Shown: in pieces, positions 8,885 through 19,685 of the stretch
How positions within the stretch are numbered: position 1 is the stretch's first letter
Layout of the letters: each line of letters opens with the position of its first letter
Source: Flavobacteriales bacterium
Lineage (GTDB): Bacteria > Bacteroidota > Bacteroidia > Flavobacteriales_D > Crocinitomicaceae
Assembly: GCA_947462255.1 (NCBI GenBank)
Contig: CANHOA010000013.1
Span: forward strand, 1 to 64,000
Length of the DNA: 64,000 bases
Direction: 5' to 3'
Notes under the pieces: generated by a model
Database searches by the model: none
What the model was told of the DNA's origin: nothing
Seen by the model: the letters and a program-made list of their open reading frames with translations, nothing else
Made by a program: the position numbers and the translations under genes

Positions 8885-10243
8885 ATGAAAAGACTACTTA
8901 CAAATCTTCAGAATATCTGGAAAGTTAAAGAGCTCCGAGAACGAATTCTTTTAACTTTAGGTCTTATACTTGTTTATAGGGTTGGATCTTTTGTAATTCT
9001 CCCGGGTGTTAACTACGAAATCCTTAGACAAGCCTCTGAAGGTGGTTCGCAAGGTCAAAAAACATTGGAGAATTTATTATCCATGTTTTCTGGTGGTGGT
9101 TTTACTAATGCTTCAGTTATGGCCCTAGGTATCATGCCCTATATTAGTGCTTCTATCATCATGCAATTATTAGGAATGGCTGTACCTGCTGTTCAAAAAA
9201 TGCAGAATGAAGGCGAGTCAGGTAGAAAACAAATCAATAATTATACTAGGATTCTTACCATTGTTATTTGTGCCCTTCAAGCGCCAAGTTATTTATCAAT
9301 GTATGTTGAATCTAAAGGGGCTATGCCACCTGATGCTGGGGCTTTCTGGTGGACGCAAACAATTCTTGTTTTAGTTGCAGGGTCTATGTTTGCCGTGTGG
9401 TTAGGGGAAAGAATTACCGAAAAAGGTATTGGTAATGGTATATCCTTACTAATTGCTGTTGGTATTTTATCTAGACTACCTGGTGGATTTATTGCTGAAG
9501 TTGGTAAGTCGTTTGAGGCAGGTAATATGATAAAATTAGTTCTTGAAATTATAGCATTCATGCTGGTCGTTTTAGTTACCATCTTAATTGTTCAGGGGGT
9601 TAGAAGAATCCCACTCAATACAGCAAAAAGAGTAGTTGGTGCTAGAGGAGCGGATGCTCAAGGTGCAAGAAATTACTTGCCAATTAAAGTCAATGCAAGT
9701 GGCGTAATGCCAATTATTTTTGCTCAGGCTATTATGACAATTCCTATAATGATTTTCGTTGGTGCAACTAATTCAACAGGTGAAGGTGGGTTTATTCAAC
9801 GTCTCTTGAGCAATCCTTATGGTTTTGGCTATAACTTGTTATTGTGTATTCTGATTATAGTATTTACGTATTTCTACACTGCCATTATGATTAATCCTCG
9901 TAAAATCGCGGATGATTTGAAACGAAGTGGTGGTTTCATTCCTGGAGTTAAACCAGGAGAAGATACTGCTAATTTTATTGATACTTTGGTTTCAAGAATT
10001 ACTTTTCCAGGTTCTTTATTCCTTGCCATGATAGCAATCATTCCCGCTATCGCTAAATTAGTCGGAGTCAATGATGCCTTTGCAATGTTTTTTGGAGGTA
10101 CATCATTATTGATTATGGTGGGTGTTGTTTTAGATACCCTGCAGCAAATTGAAACGTATTTATTGAATAAACACATGGATGGATTGATGGACGGAAGCAG
10201 AGTGAGAGGAAGAAGGGCACCTAACGAATTATCAGGATTTTAA
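8885..10243 (+). CDS. secY: Sec translocon channel protein SecY
   Basis: SecY is the channel of the general secretion system in the inner membrane. The signal-peptide proteins encoded across this window would pass through it. The 452-residue protein has about ten hydrophobic segments. It shows the plug/TM2 signature around [18 protein letters not shown] (about residues 79-96) and the conserved cytoplasmic loop [17 protein letters not shown], with its basic residues for SecA/ribosome contact. The C-terminal stretch is also typical ([20 protein letters not shown]). It lies in the spc operon, with infA starting one base after its stop. Confidence 0.98.
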   Translation: MKRLLTNLQNIWKVKELRERILLTLGLILVYRVGSFVILPGVNYEILRQASEGGSQGQKTLENLLSMFSGGGFTNASVMALGIMPYISASIIMQLLGMAVPAVQKMQNEGESGRKQINNYTRILTIVICALQAPSYLSMYVESKGAMPPDAGAFWWTQTILVLVAGSMFAVWLGERITEKGIGNGISLLIAVGILSRLPGGFIAEVGKSFEAGNMIKLVLEIIAFMLVVLVTILIVQGVRRIPLNTAKRVVGARGADAQGARNYLPIKVNASGVMPIIFAQAIMTIPIMIFVGATNSTGEGGFIQRLLSNPYGFGYNLLLCILIIVFTYFYTAIMINPRKIADDLKRSGGFIPGVKPGEDTANFIDTLVSRITFPGSLFLAMIAIIPAIAKLVGVNDAFAMFFGGTSLLIMVGVVLDTLQQIETYLLNKHMDGLMDGSRVRGRRAPNELSGF

Positions 10244-10244
10244 G

Positions 10245-10463
10245 ATGGCAAAACAATCGTCTATAGAGCAAGATGGAACAATACTCGAAGCATTACCTAA
10301 TGCAATGTTTCGTGTGGAATTGGAAAATGGGCATGTTTTGACAGCACACATTTCTGGTAAAATGAGAATGTTTTATATTAAAATATTACCAGGCGACAAA
10401 GTAAAGGTTGAAATGTCACCGTATGACTTAACAAAAGGACGGATTTCGTTCAGGTATAAATAA
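10245..10463 (+). CDS. infA: translation initiation factor IF-1
   Basis: IF-1 occupies the ribosomal A site during initiation. The 72-residue OB-fold protein is the standard length. It shows the typical sequence [20 protein letters not shown], the segment [20 protein letters not shown], and a C-terminus ending GRISFRYK. It lies between secY and rpmJ, a common arrangement outside proteobacteria. Confidence 0.98.
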   Translation: MAKQSSIEQDGTILEALPNAMFRVELENGHVLTAHISGKMRMFYIKILPGDKVKVEMSPYDLTKGRISFRYK

Positions 10464-10481
10464 TAGATTAAATTAATTACA

Positions 10482-10598
10482 ATGAAAGTTAGAGCATCTG
10501 TTAAAAAGCGTACAGCCGATTGTAAAATCGTGAAGCGAAAAGGAAGGGTTTATGTGATAAACAAAAAGAATCCAAAATTAAAACAACGACAAGGTTAA
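10482..10598 (+). CDS. rpmJ: 50S ribosomal protein L36, zinc-free form
   Basis: This short ORF encodes 38 residues, beginning [17 protein letters not shown] and ending [10 protein letters not shown], the exact size and pattern of L36. It lies 18 bases after infA and 10 before rpsM, its expected place. Of the four zinc ligands in the classical form (Cys11, Cys14, Cys27, His33) only Cys14 remains (Thr11, Asn27, Leu33), so this is the zinc-independent C-minus type. Such paralogues stay functional when zinc is scarce. Confidence 0.97.
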   Translation: MKVRASVKKRTADCKIVKRKGRVYVINKKNPKLKQRQG

Positions 10599-10608
10599 AT
10601 TATAATTT

Positions 10609-10983
10609 ATGGCACGTATTGCAGGTATAGATCTACCAAAAAACAAAAGAGGAGTAATTGGATTAACATACATTTTCGGTATCGGAAGAAGTATGGCTAA
10701 GAAAATACTGACCGATAACGGAATTGACGAAAATACAAAGGTTCAGGAATGGAACGATGATCAATTAGCGTTGATAAGAAATTCTGTGAATGAAGTGAAA
10801 ACTGAAGGTTCTCTTCGTTCCGAAGTTCAACTAAACATTAAGCGTTTAATGGATATTGGATGCTACAGAGGAATTCGTCACCGTTCTGGTTTACCATTGC
10901 GTGGACAACATACTAAAAATAACTCTCGAACTAGAAAAGGGAAGAGAAAAACAGTTGCGAATAAGAAAAAAGCAACTAAATAA
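10609..10983 (+). CDS. rpsM: 30S ribosomal protein S13
   Basis: S13 bridges to the 50S subunit and contacts P-site tRNA with its basic tail. The 124-residue protein begins [15 protein letters not shown] and has the conserved C-terminal block [15 protein letters not shown], then [19 protein letters not shown] basic sequence (here [14 protein letters not shown]) ending KKATK. It starts the alpha-operon part of the cluster and is followed 10 bases later by rpsK. Confidence 0.98.
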   Translation: MARIAGIDLPKNKRGVIGLTYIFGIGRSMAKKILTDNGIDENTKVQEWNDDQLALIRNSVNEVKTEGSLRSEVQLNIKRLMDIGCYRGIRHRSGLPLRGQHTKNNSRTRKGKRKTVANKKKATK

Positions 10984-10993
10984 ATTTTAAAAA

Positions 10994-11380
10994 ATGGCAA
11001 AAGCAAATCAAAAGAAGAAAAAAAATGTTAAAGTCGAGGCGACGGGCGAAGCTCATATCCAAGCGAGTTTTAACAACTTAATTATTTCCCTTACTAACAA
11101 TGCTGGACAAGTAATTTCTTGGTCCTCTGCAGGAAAAATGGGATTCAAAGGTTCAAAAAAGAATACGCCGTATGCCGCGCAATTAGCTGCTGAAGATGCT
11201 GCTAAAGAAGCACATGATTTCGGATTGCGTCGCGTAAAGGTTTATGTTAAAGGACCAGGAGCTGGTAGAGAATCTGCAATTCGATCGCTGAATAATGCTG
11301 GAATTGAAGTTACTGAAATTGTTGATGTTACGCCGCTTCCGCATAACGGATGCAGACCACCGAAGAAAAGAAGAGTATAA
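10994..11380 (+). CDS. rpsK: 30S ribosomal protein S11
   Basis: S11 forms part of the platform contacting mRNA in the E site. The 128-residue protein has a Lys-rich N-terminus ([15 protein letters not shown]) and the typical core with [20 protein letters not shown]. The C-terminal signature [18 protein letters not shown] is conserved to the end. The gap to rpsD is 59 bases, the widest between complete genes within the ribosomal cluster apart from none larger seen, and could hold an internal regulatory site, though I identified none. Confidence 0.98.
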   Translation: MAKANQKKKKNVKVEATGEAHIQASFNNLIISLTNNAGQVISWSSAGKMGFKGSKKNTPYAAQLAAEDAAKEAHDFGLRRVKVYVKGPGAGRESAIRSLNNAGIEVTEIVDVTPLPHNGCRPPKKRRV

Positions 11381-11439
11381 TATATTTAATAACCAGTCAT
11401 CGAAGGAAATGCCTTAATTCATGACACAATAACTAAAAA

Positions 11440-12048
11440 ATGGCAAGATATACAGGTCCTAAGACCAAAATAGCTAGAAGGTTCCGAGATCCAATTTTCG
11501 GCCCCGATAAAGCGCTTGAAAGAAGAAGTTATGGCCCAGGACAACACGGTCCGTCTAAACGTAGGGGTGGTAAACAATCTGAATATGCTATCCAACTTGG
11601 TGAAAAGCAAAAAGCTAAATATACTTATGGTATTTTAGAAAAGCAGTTCTCTAATATGTTTGAAAAAGCATCTCGCATGAAAGGAATTACAGGTGAAAAC
11701 TTATTGCAGTTGTGTGAAACACGATTGGATAATACGGTTTATCGTCTTGGGGTTTCACCAACGCGCAGAGGAGCAAGACAATTGGTATCTCACCGACATA
11801 TTACTGTAAATGGTGATGTTGTAAACATCCCATCGTATCATGTAAAACCAGGTGATGTAATTGGTGTCCGTGAAAAATCAAAGTCGCTTGAGGCAATTGT
11901 TTCTTCTTTGGATGCAAGTAGCAAAAAATACGATTGGTTAGATTGGGACCGATCCTCTATGTCTGGTAAGTTTTTAAGTCTTCCTGGAAGAGAAATGATC
12001 CCTGAAAACATCAAGGAACAACTAATCGTCGAATTATATTCTAAATAA
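11440..12048 (+). CDS. rpsD: 30S ribosomal protein S4
   Basis: S4 initiates 16S rRNA assembly and, in several bacteria, regulates the alpha operon. The 202-residue protein has the conserved N-terminus [15 protein letters not shown] without the zinc-binding Cys cluster found in some bacteria. It carries the S4 RNA-binding domain ([20 protein letters not shown] and [13 protein letters not shown]) at about 92-125. Order rpsK-rpsD-rpoA is standard. Confidence 0.98.
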   Translation: MARYTGPKTKIARRFRDPIFGPDKALERRSYGPGQHGPSKRRGGKQSEYAIQLGEKQKAKYTYGILEKQFSNMFEKASRMKGITGENLLQLCETRLDNTVYRLGVSPTRRGARQLVSHRHITVNGDVVNIPSYHVKPGDVIGVREKSKSLEAIVSSLDASSKKYDWLDWDRSSMSGKFLSLPGREMIPENIKEQLIVELYSK

Positions 12049-12064
12049 TTTATAAAGCAGAAAA

Positions 12065-13057
12065 ATGGCAATTTTGGATTTTCAAAAACCTGACAAGGTT
12101 ATCATGATTCAATCAGACGAATTCAACGGAGAGTTTGAATTTCGTCCTCTTGAACCAGGTTACGGAATTACAGTAGGTAATTCTTTACGTAGAATTTTGC
12201 TTTCTTCCTTGGAAGGATTCGCAATAGCTTCAATCAAAATAGAAGGGGTAGATCACGAATTTACAACGCTTAAAGGTGTTGTAGAAGACGTAACCGAAAT
12301 TATTTTGAGCCTTAAGCAAGTGCGTTTCAAACAGCAAATAGAAGGTACTGATAATGAAACAGTAATCGTTTCCGTTAGTGGGCAAAATAAATTAACAGCC
12401 GGTGATATTGGTAAGTTTACTAGCGCTTTTCAGGTTCTAAACCCTGATTTAGTTATTTGTAACATGGAATCTTCGGTAAAGTTGGAAATAGAACTTACGA
12501 TTATTAAAGGTCGTGGTTATGTTCCCGCTGAAGAAAATAAAAACGCTAGTGCATCTTTTGGTACTATATTTATTGATTCAATCTTTACCCCAATTGTAAA
12601 TGTTCGCTATTCAGTTGAAAACTTTAGGGTTGAACAAAAAACAGATTACGAAAAGTTGATTTTTCACATCACAAGTGATGGGGCAATTCACCCGAAAGAA
12701 GCACTCAAAGAAGCAGCTAAAATTCTTATTCATCATTTTATGTTGTTCTCTGATGAACGCATTACATTGGATAGTGAGAGTAAAGCTGAAACGGAAGAGT
12801 TTGATGAAACATCATTGCACATGCGTCAATTGTTGAAAACGAAGCTTGTCGATATGGATCTTTCGGTTCGTGCATTAAACTGTCTTAAGGCAGCGGATGT
12901 TGAAGCATTAGGTGATTTAGTTGCGTTTGCAAAATCAGATTTATTGAAGTTTAGAAACTTCGGTAAGAAATCGTTAACTGAATTAGAAGACCTTGTAGAT
13001 AATAAAGGATTAACATTCGGAATGAATGTTGCAAAATATAAATTAGATAAAGACTAG
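12065..13057 (+). CDS. rpoA: DNA-directed RNA polymerase alpha subunit
   Basis: RpoA forms the dimer scaffold on which beta and beta-prime assemble, and its C-terminal domain contacts UP elements and activators. The 330-residue protein has the N-terminal domain (about 1-235) with [17 protein letters not shown] near residues 35-51. The C-terminal domain (about 255-330) has [18 protein letters not shown], with the conserved Arg of the DNA-binding determinant, and [11 protein letters not shown]. Length is typical for Bacteroidota. It lies between rpsD and rplQ as in most bacteria. Confidence 0.98.
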   Translation: MAILDFQKPDKVIMIQSDEFNGEFEFRPLEPGYGITVGNSLRRILLSSLEGFAIASIKIEGVDHEFTTLKGVVEDVTEIILSLKQVRFKQQIEGTDNETVIVSVSGQNKLTAGDIGKFTSAFQVLNPDLVICNMESSVKLEIELTIIKGRGYVPAEENKNASASFGTIFIDSIFTPIVNVRYSVENFRVEQKTDYEKLIFHITSDGAIHPKEALKEAAKILIHHFMLFSDERITLDSESKAETEEFDETSLHMRQLLKTKLVDMDLSVRALNCLKAADVEALGDLVAFAKSDLLKFRNFGKKSLTELEDLVDNKGLTFGMNVAKYKLDKD

Positions 13058-13081
13058 GACTTGATCTAGAATAATTGAAAG

Positions 13082-13837
13082 ATGAGACACGGAAATAAAT
13101 TAAATCATTTAGGTAGAAAATCAGCCCACAGAAAAGCAATGCTTTCTAATATGGCGTGTTCGTTAATCGAACATAAACGTATTTCTACAACTATTGCAAA
13201 AGCAAAAGCGCTTCGCGTTTATGTAGAACCTCTTTTAACAAAGTCTAAAACAGATTCAACGCATTCTCGAAGAATTGTTTTTTCTTACCTGCAAAGTAAG
13301 GAGGTGGTTTCTGAATTGTTCAGAGATGTAGCTCCGAAAATTGCTACGCGTAATGGTGGTTATACACGGATTATTCGTCTGGGCTATCGCTTAGGTGATA
13401 ATGCAGAAATGTGTATGATTGAATTGGTAGATTTCAATGAAATTTATACTAATGAAACAGCGAAAAAGACAACACGTCGTTCAAGAAGGGGAGGTTCTAC
13501 TGCTTCTGGAGCAGTTGTTACTGAAACTGTTGCCGATGCTGAAGTGGTAAACGAAGAAGCTGCAACGATAGTGGCTGAAGAAGTGGTTGCTGAAGAAGTT
13601 GTTGCTGAAGAAGTTGTTGCTGATGAAGTTGTTGCTGATGAAGTGGTAGCTGAAGAAGTTGCTGCTGAAGAGGTGGTTGCTGAAGAAGTTGTTGCTGAAG
13701 AAGTTGCTGCTGAGGAAGTTGCTGCTGAGGAAGTAGTAGCTGAAGAAGTTGCCGCTGAAGAAGAAACGCCTTCTGAATCGGATGATGCACCATCGGATGA
13801 TGCTGAAGAAGCAACTGATCCAAACAAAGAAGCATAA
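13082..13837 (+). CDS. rplQ: 50S ribosomal protein L17 with acidic repeat tail
   Basis: L17 lies near the tunnel exit of the 50S subunit. Residues 1 to about 125 are an ordinary L17 core ([20 protein letters not shown], then [20 protein letters not shown]). The protein is 251 residues, about twice the minimal L17 length. After a basic linker ([11 protein letters not shown]) comes a tail of 13 tandem pentads of [15 protein letters not shown] type at residues 163-227 and a Ser/Asp/Glu-rich end. The tail keeps the frame and ends at a normal stop before a terminator, so it is part of the gene rather than an assembly fault. Its function is unknown. Confidence 0.97.
   Translation: MRHGNKLNHLGRKSAHRKAMLSNMACSLIEHKRISTTIAKAKALRVYVEPLLTKSKTDSTHSRRIVFSYLQSKEVVSELFRDVAPKIATRNGGYTRIIRLGYRLGDNAEMCMIELVDFNEIYTNETAKKTTRRSRRGGSTASGAVVTETVADAEVVNEEAATIVAEEVVAEEVVAEEVVADEVVADEVVAEEVAAEEVVAEEVVAEEVAAEEVAAEEVVAEEVAAEEETPSESDDAPSDDAEEATDPNKEA
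13568..13762 (+). repeat. 13 tandem 15-bp units inside rplQ
   Basis: Thirteen head-to-tail 15-base units of the form GTTGTTGCTGAAGAA, with third-position and Val/Ala or Glu/Asp variation, encode the pentad repeat of the L17 tail. Unit length is a multiple of three, so gain or loss of units keeps the reading frame. Variation among units is mostly GTT/GTG/GTA and GAA/GAG, which points to an array that has diverged for some time. Confidence 0.95.
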
Positions 13838-13857
13838 GATTTTAACATATGTTGATA

Positions 13858-13888
13858 AAAAAAAGGCGATTTTTAATCGCCTTTTTTT
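13858..13888 (+). terminator. intrinsic terminator of the ribosomal superoperon
   Basis: GGCGAT (13865-13870) pairs with ATCGCC (13876-13881) around a five-base loop. The stem is extended by an A-tract before it and seven T after it. It lies 20 bases after the rplQ stop, so it most likely ends the S10-spc-alpha transcript. The A-tract also makes it partly usable in the other direction. Confidence 0.9.
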
Positions 13889-13919
13889 GTTTAATCAAGC
13901 GCTGTTTGCCTTAAGTTAA

Positions 13920-13927
13920 TACCTTTG
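13920..13927 (+). promoter_or_regulatory. -7 promoter element (TACCTTTG) before carA
   Basis: TACCTTTG fits the Bacteroidota -7 consensus TAnnTTTG and lies 14 bases before the carA ATG, giving a leader of about 10 bases. A TTTG at 13905-13908 is too close (11 bases) to be a normal -33 element, so the upstream half is unclear. Its position just after the ribosomal terminator supports an independent carA-eno transcript. Confidence 0.6.
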
Positions 13928-13941
13928 TCGAAATTCATAAC

Positions 13942-15045
13942 ATGGAGTCTCGTAATCCTGCCGTCTTGCTTTTAGAAGATGGAACTGTTTTTCACGGTTC
14001 ATCAATCGGTTCAATAGGAACATCCGCTGGAGAAATTGCTTTTAATACCGGAATGACTGGCTATCAAGAGGTATTTACGGATCCTTCTTATTACGGACAA
14101 TTACTGATTATGACCACTGCTCATATCGGTAATTATGGAATTCACGCATTAGAATCAGAATCCAACTCCATTAAATTAGCGGGATTAGTAACTAAAAAAT
14201 TCTCCAACGGTTTTTCTCGCCCTGCTGGCGAAATGTCGCTGCAAGAGAAATTGGTTCAAAATGGAACGGTGGGAATCTCTGATATTGATACGCGAGCGCT
14301 TGTTCGTCATATTCGAAATAAAGGCGCTATGAACGCAATTGTTTCATCAGAAATAGACGATATTGCACAACTAAAAGAGAAATTATCCGCCGTGCCATCC
14401 ATGGCTGGCCTAGAGCTTTCGTCATATGTGTCGACTAAAACCACTTATGAGAAACAGCCCAATCAAACATTGTATAGAGTAGCTTGTATTGATTTTGGCG
14501 TGAAGCAAAATATAATTGATTGTTTGGTAAATAGAGGTTGTCATGTGAAAGTATTTCCAATGAATACTACTTTATCAGAGATTATATCATTCAATCCCCA
14601 TGGCATCATGCTTTCTAACGGTCCTGGTGACCCTTCTGCTATGCCGAATGCAATTGCTTTGGTAAAGGAAATAGTTGAAACATCATTACCTGTTTTTGGA
14701 ATTTGCCTTGGACACCAAATTTTAGGATTAAGTCAAGGGCTTAAGACCATTAAAATGTTTAATGGCCATCGTGGGATTAATCATCCGATAAAAAACTTGC
14801 GCACTGGAAAATCTGAAATCACATCTCAGAATCACGGTTTTGTAATCTCTAAGGAAAGTATCGCATCGAATGACAATGTTGAGGTAACGCATATCCATTT
14901 AAACGACGACTCAATAGCAGGGATCTCCTTAAAAAATAAACCCGTTTTTTCAGTACAATATCACCCAGAAGCATCTGCAGGACCTCATGATTCACGCTAT
15001 CTCTTCGATCAATTCATTGCCAATATGGCGCTTCTTAATAATTAA
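13942..15045 (+). CDS. carA: carbamoyl-phosphate synthase small (glutaminase) subunit
   Basis: CarA hydrolyses glutamine and channels ammonia to CarB for carbamoyl-phosphate synthesis, which feeds pyrimidines and arginine. The 367-residue protein has the N-terminal CPSase small-chain domain (about 1-150; GEIAFNTGMTGYQEVFTDPS) and a class I glutamine amidotransferase domain. The triad is visible as Cys255 in FGICLGHQ and His341/Glu343 in QYHPEA. carB is not in the window, so the subunits are encoded apart here. eno follows after three bases. Confidence 0.97.
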   Translation: MESRNPAVLLLEDGTVFHGSSIGSIGTSAGEIAFNTGMTGYQEVFTDPSYYGQLLIMTTAHIGNYGIHALESESNSIKLAGLVTKKFSNGFSRPAGEMSLQEKLVQNGTVGISDIDTRALVRHIRNKGAMNAIVSSEIDDIAQLKEKLSAVPSMAGLELSSYVSTKTTYEKQPNQTLYRVACIDFGVKQNIIDCLVNRGCHVKVFPMNTTLSEIISFNPHGIMLSNGPGDPSAMPNAIALVKEIVETSLPVFGICLGHQILGLSQGLKTIKMFNGHRGINHPIKNLRTGKSEITSQNHGFVISKESIASNDNVEVTHIHLNDDSIAGISLKNKPVFSVQYHPEASAGPHDSRYLFDQFIANMALLNN

Positions 15046-16335
<1,290 letters not shown>

Positions 16336-16427
16336 TTCATACCAAACGTTAAGCTGCGAATCAACGGACATGTTGACTTTCTCTTGGATTGAAAAGTCAT
16401 TCAGAAATTATATAAAGAATTTTAGTG

Positions 16428-16448
16428 AGACAATACAATAGATTGTCT
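16428..16448. terminator. possible bidirectional terminator between eno and the convergent secreted-protein gene
   Basis: AGACAAT (16428-16434) and ATTGTCT (16442-16448) form a seven-base inverted repeat with a seven-base loop. It lies at the 3' ends of two convergent genes. The stem is AT-rich and the T-tracts are short, so terminator activity is only possible. Confidence 0.35.
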
Positions 16449-16756
16449 TATTCTATTGGGGCTCTCTCTATTTTGAAATATTTGGCTTCATAACCAACAT
16501 TATCCACCAATTTCAATATGGTTTCGTCTTGTATTTGTTTATCTATAGCCGTAGTAAAGTGAAGTATACTTTGATCGTCTTTATAGATATTCTCTGCCCC
16601 TTTCAATGTAAGTTGTTTCATGAGCTGAGGCGAAAGGAAAGGACACATCAAAGCATGTGCCTCAGCGCTTATTGAATAGTTCATTTTAGACTGTCCAAAT
16701 AAACTACAGGTGCTGAAGAGTACAGCCGCGATTAAGAGTTGTTTTTTCATGTTCAT
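16448..16756 (-). CDS. small secreted protein with degenerate HMA-like domain
   Basis: The 102-residue protein starts MNMKKQLLIAAVLFSTCSLFG, a signal peptide probably cleaved near Gly-Gln-Ser at about 21-24. The mature part has the layout of a heavy-metal-associated (ferredoxin-like) domain: an N-terminal strand ending in ALMCPFLS, a helix (PQLMKQLTLKGA), two strands, a second helix (DETILKLVDNV), and the terminal GYEA. Only one Cys remains where MxCxxC would be, so classical copper binding is doubtful. It starts five bases after the stop of the T9SS protein upstream on the same strand, so the two look co-transcribed. Family assignment is my inference. Confidence 0.7.
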   Translation of the reverse strand: MNMKKQLLIAAVLFSTCSLFGQSKMNYSISAEAHALMCPFLSPQLMKQLTLKGAENIYKDDQSILHFTTAIDKQIQDETILKLVDNVGYEAKYFKIERAPIE

Positions 16757-16761
16757 TTAAT

Positions 16762-19563
16762 TTATCTAATAACTGTAATGTGGCCGTGTCTGACTTCCAT
16801 ACCGCTCACTAATTTATAAAAATACACACCTTCTAATAAGTCTTCATTGCTAATGTCTTTTCCAGAGAAAGGCGTATCATATCTAGAGAATTCGTAAACT
16901 AAATTTCCCCAGCGATTGAATATGGACATAGTATATTCCAAACACTCGTCTAACCAAAAATCTAAATTTAATACATCATTGGTTCCATTGGAATTAGGTG
17001 TTATCACATTGGGGATAGTTTGTTCATCCAAGGTTTCTTCAGCAATCAAGGTAATACTTTTCGTGATGACATAAGCACATGGGTAGTCGTTGGTTACGGT
17101 TAAGGTGACATTGAAATTACCAGCCGCCCCGAATGCATAGGAAGCTGTCATGGCGTTCAATCCAAAAGGCGTATTGTTGGTTTGCCAATCTACATCGGTG
17201 ATCACTTCATTGTTTGTAAAACTACCGGTCAAGTTCGCAATATAGTCGCATATTGATTGAACGAAGGTGAAGTCTACACTTGGATTGGTAGGCACATTGA
17301 CTGGTAAGGTGACTGTTCCCACGCATCCACCAATCTGACTACTAACTTGAAGGGTCATACTGGCCAGTCCAGAACTGCCATAATCATGAAGAACAGACGA
17401 GGTTTGTTGTGGGATTACCGTTCCATTTGGCGCCCATTCAAAATCTAATTGGTCGTTGTAAATGTTATTGACAGTGCTCGTGCTTGTAAATGATATTTCA
17501 GTGGAATAACAATCTGCAACATACGTAAAATCAGCTACCGGAATAGGATGGGATTGTATCGAGACGATATCTGTATGCGTGCATGAATTGGTATCGGTTA
17601 CCGTTACCGTGAGATTATAGGTGCCGACTGCTGGTGGAGCCCAAGGAGATCCATTTGAGCTATTAATGCTCCAGCTGTAGCTTACCGAATCTGGAGATGA
17701 GGCGTTCAGTAACGCTGTGTTGCCAAAGCAAACCAAGGTATCGTTTCCAGCATATACTTCTGGTTGATCTAATATAAATGAGTCCGAAACAGCACAGTAT
17801 TCGGGAATTGTATACGTGGTGTAATAGTTACCCACAGGCAATGATCCTGGATTGAAGATGCCTGAACTACTCACGTTTGTGCCACTCCAAACACCACCTG
17901 CAATATTTGCTTGAAAATTGACGGGCGCACTGCTAGTACAAATTAAGTCGGGAATGGTAACTTGAGGGTCAATCACATAAATATTCCTGATGAGCGTATC
18001 CGAGTTAATACCACATGATGAGTATAGATAAATTTGGTAAACGCCTGCAACCGGAAAAGCCATCACTGGATTGATTGGTCCGTCAAAAAAGGAGCCATTG
18101 ATGTTCCATTGCTGAAAGCAGGTTAAACCTACAATGGTAGTATTACTCAAGTATACTGAGTCGTTGATGCAAAGGGTAGTATCCGAAATAGAAAAATTCG
18201 GTGTGCTGCTGCAAGTCTGACAAATGTATTCATCGTCTGGCAGGTAATCCAATACGCCAATAGATGGAACATCACTCGCTATGCTAATGCTTTGATTCGC
18301 TCCAGAATTGGTAGCTACTAGGTTGATATTTACGATTTGAAGCGGCGGGATGTGCATTTGACATCCGACATTTCCTACGCTATCCGTTTTAATAAAAAGA
18401 GGATCAAAGCTAGCATCGGTATTTCCGAAATAGTCAGAAGTGGTAAATGCTGAAATTGAAAATCCGTTATCATTGTTATACTTCACCCCAATACCCTTGT
18501 CTCGATCAGCACCGCCGTAGCTTTTCGCCCATTGTATTGTCCCGCTTTGGTTAATTGAAAACAACAATATGTCTTTCTCTCCAAGGGCCTCGAAAATATT
18601 TAAGGCGGGATTTGCTGCAGTAGGAAATGAACTAGTTAGACCGATAATAGCATAGCCCTGCGGATATTTGATAATATCTCGAGATTGATCTCTGTCACCA
18701 CCACCGTAAACATTGGCCCAAATAACCGAGCCATCAGTCAGTGATAATTTTGAGACTATGATATTGTTGTCGGCAAGTCCTCCAAGTAGAGTAGGGGCTG
18801 TAACCATTACACTATTGTCTGTTAAATCGACTGCGCCTTTACACGACCAGGTAATGTTATCAACGTCGCTATAACCTGTTCCGCCGTAAGTTTTAGACCA
18901 TATAAATGCACCTGAAGAATTGAGTCTAGCTACTGAAAAATCTTTTCCATTTGAGGCGCCAATTCCCATCAACATGATATCTCCGTTGGGGAGATCATCG
19001 AGCCATAGACCCATGTCTCCGAGTCCAGTGATTTGACGGCTCCAGGTGAGGTTGCCCACATTGTCTGTTTTGATTAAAAATAAACTCCCGGAGTTTCTGC
19101 CGACAGAAATGATGTCCCCGGCGCTGGTTTCAATGGAGTACATCATCCATTCGAAATTGTAACGCTTGATCCAGATTAAATTACCGCTCCCGTCTACTTT
19201 CATATTAAAGGCTCGATAGGTTGAGCTTCCAGAATAGAGCCCAGAAATCAAGAAGCTGCCATCGTTCATTTGGAATATGCTCTTTCCGCCCTCTTGAGCT
19301 GCGGTACCGTATGTTTTAAACCAGTCAATATTCCCACAAACATCAAGTTTATAGGCGTATACATCGCAATCTCCATGACCACCCGTGCCTTCGTGTTGAC
19401 CGGTGGCAATAAATCCACCATCATTCGTTACCTCCATTTGCAAGGCTCCTTGCATGCCAGGTAGATTGTATTTTCTGTAGAATGTATTGTTTTGAGAGAG
19501 AATGAAGAAGGGTATAAGAAATACAGATATTAGTATAAGTATTCTTTTGGAGGGTGATTTCAT
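16762..19563 (-). CDS. T9SS type-B surface protein with repeat and PKD-like domains
   Basis: The 933-residue protein has a signal peptide (about 1-23). Residues 35-400 are a series of repeats with pattern GG-(aliphatic)-hydrophobic strands and Y-G-G-x-D motifs, such as AKSYGGADRDKGIG, suggesting a beta-propeller-like repeat region. Then come a Cys-containing linker (ICQTC) and several Ig/PKD-like segments (about 470-840). The end is a gliding-motility-associated type-B sorting domain with IPNVITPNSNGTNDVL near residue 852 and NRWGNLVYE. The protein is therefore likely exported by Sec and T9SS and fixed at or released from the cell surface. The substrate is unknown. A small secreted protein gene follows. 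Confidence 0.88.
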   Translation of the reverse strand: MKSPSKRILILISVFLIPFFILSQNNTFYRKYNLPGMQGALQMEVTNDGGFIATGQHEGTGGHGDCDVYAYKLDVCGNIDWFKTYGTAAQEGGKSIFQMNDGSFLISGLYSGSSTYRAFNMKVDGSGNLIWIKRYNFEWMMYSIETSAGDIISVGRNSGSLFLIKTDNVGNLTWSRQITGLGDMGLWLDDLPNGDIMLMGIGASNGKDFSVARLNSSGAFIWSKTYGGTGYSDVDNITWSCKGAVDLTDNSVMVTAPTLLGGLADNNIIVSKLSLTDGSVIWANVYGGGDRDQSRDIIKYPQGYAIIGLTSSFPTAANPALNIFEALGEKDILLFSINQSGTIQWAKSYGGADRDKGIGVKYNNDNGFSISAFTTSDYFGNTDASFDPLFIKTDSVGNVGCQMHIPPLQIVNINLVATNSGANQSISIASDVPSIGVLDYLPDDEYICQTCSSTPNFSISDTTLCINDSVYLSNTTIVGLTCFQQWNINGSFFDGPINPVMAFPVAGVYQIYLYSSCGINSDTLIRNIYVIDPQVTIPDLICTSSAPVNFQANIAGGVWSGTNVSSSGIFNPGSLPVGNYYTTYTIPEYCAVSDSFILDQPEVYAGNDTLVCFGNTALLNASSPDSVSYSWSINSSNGSPWAPPAVGTYNLTVTVTDTNSCTHTDIVSIQSHPIPVADFTYVADCYSTEISFTSTSTVNNIYNDQLDFEWAPNGTVIPQQTSSVLHDYGSSGLASMTLQVSSQIGGCVGTVTLPVNVPTNPSVDFTFVQSICDYIANLTGSFTNNEVITDVDWQTNNTPFGLNAMTASYAFGAAGNFNVTLTVTNDYPCAYVITKSITLIAEETLDEQTIPNVITPNSNGTNDVLNLDFWLDECLEYTMSIFNRWGNLVYEFSRYDTPFSGKDISNEDLLEGVYFYKLVSGMEVRHGHITVIR

Positions 19564-19685
19564 AGAAATTGTTATTTACTATCTAAAAGTAAAGTAAATA
19601 ATCGACAAGTAATTAATTTTCAGGTTATTGTTTTGTTATTCTTTCTTGACGATCTCCCTTTCTCTTTACAAAATTCACCCAATCG

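Noticed and set aside
13568-13762. Regular repeat array that could be taken for a CRISPR
   Set aside because: Units are head-to-tail without spacers and are in frame within rplQ.
13444-13848. Long Ala/Ser/Thr-rich ORF on the minus strand over the rplQ tail
   Set aside because: It is the antisense shadow of the 15-base repeat array; its low-complexity sequence follows from the rplQ codons.
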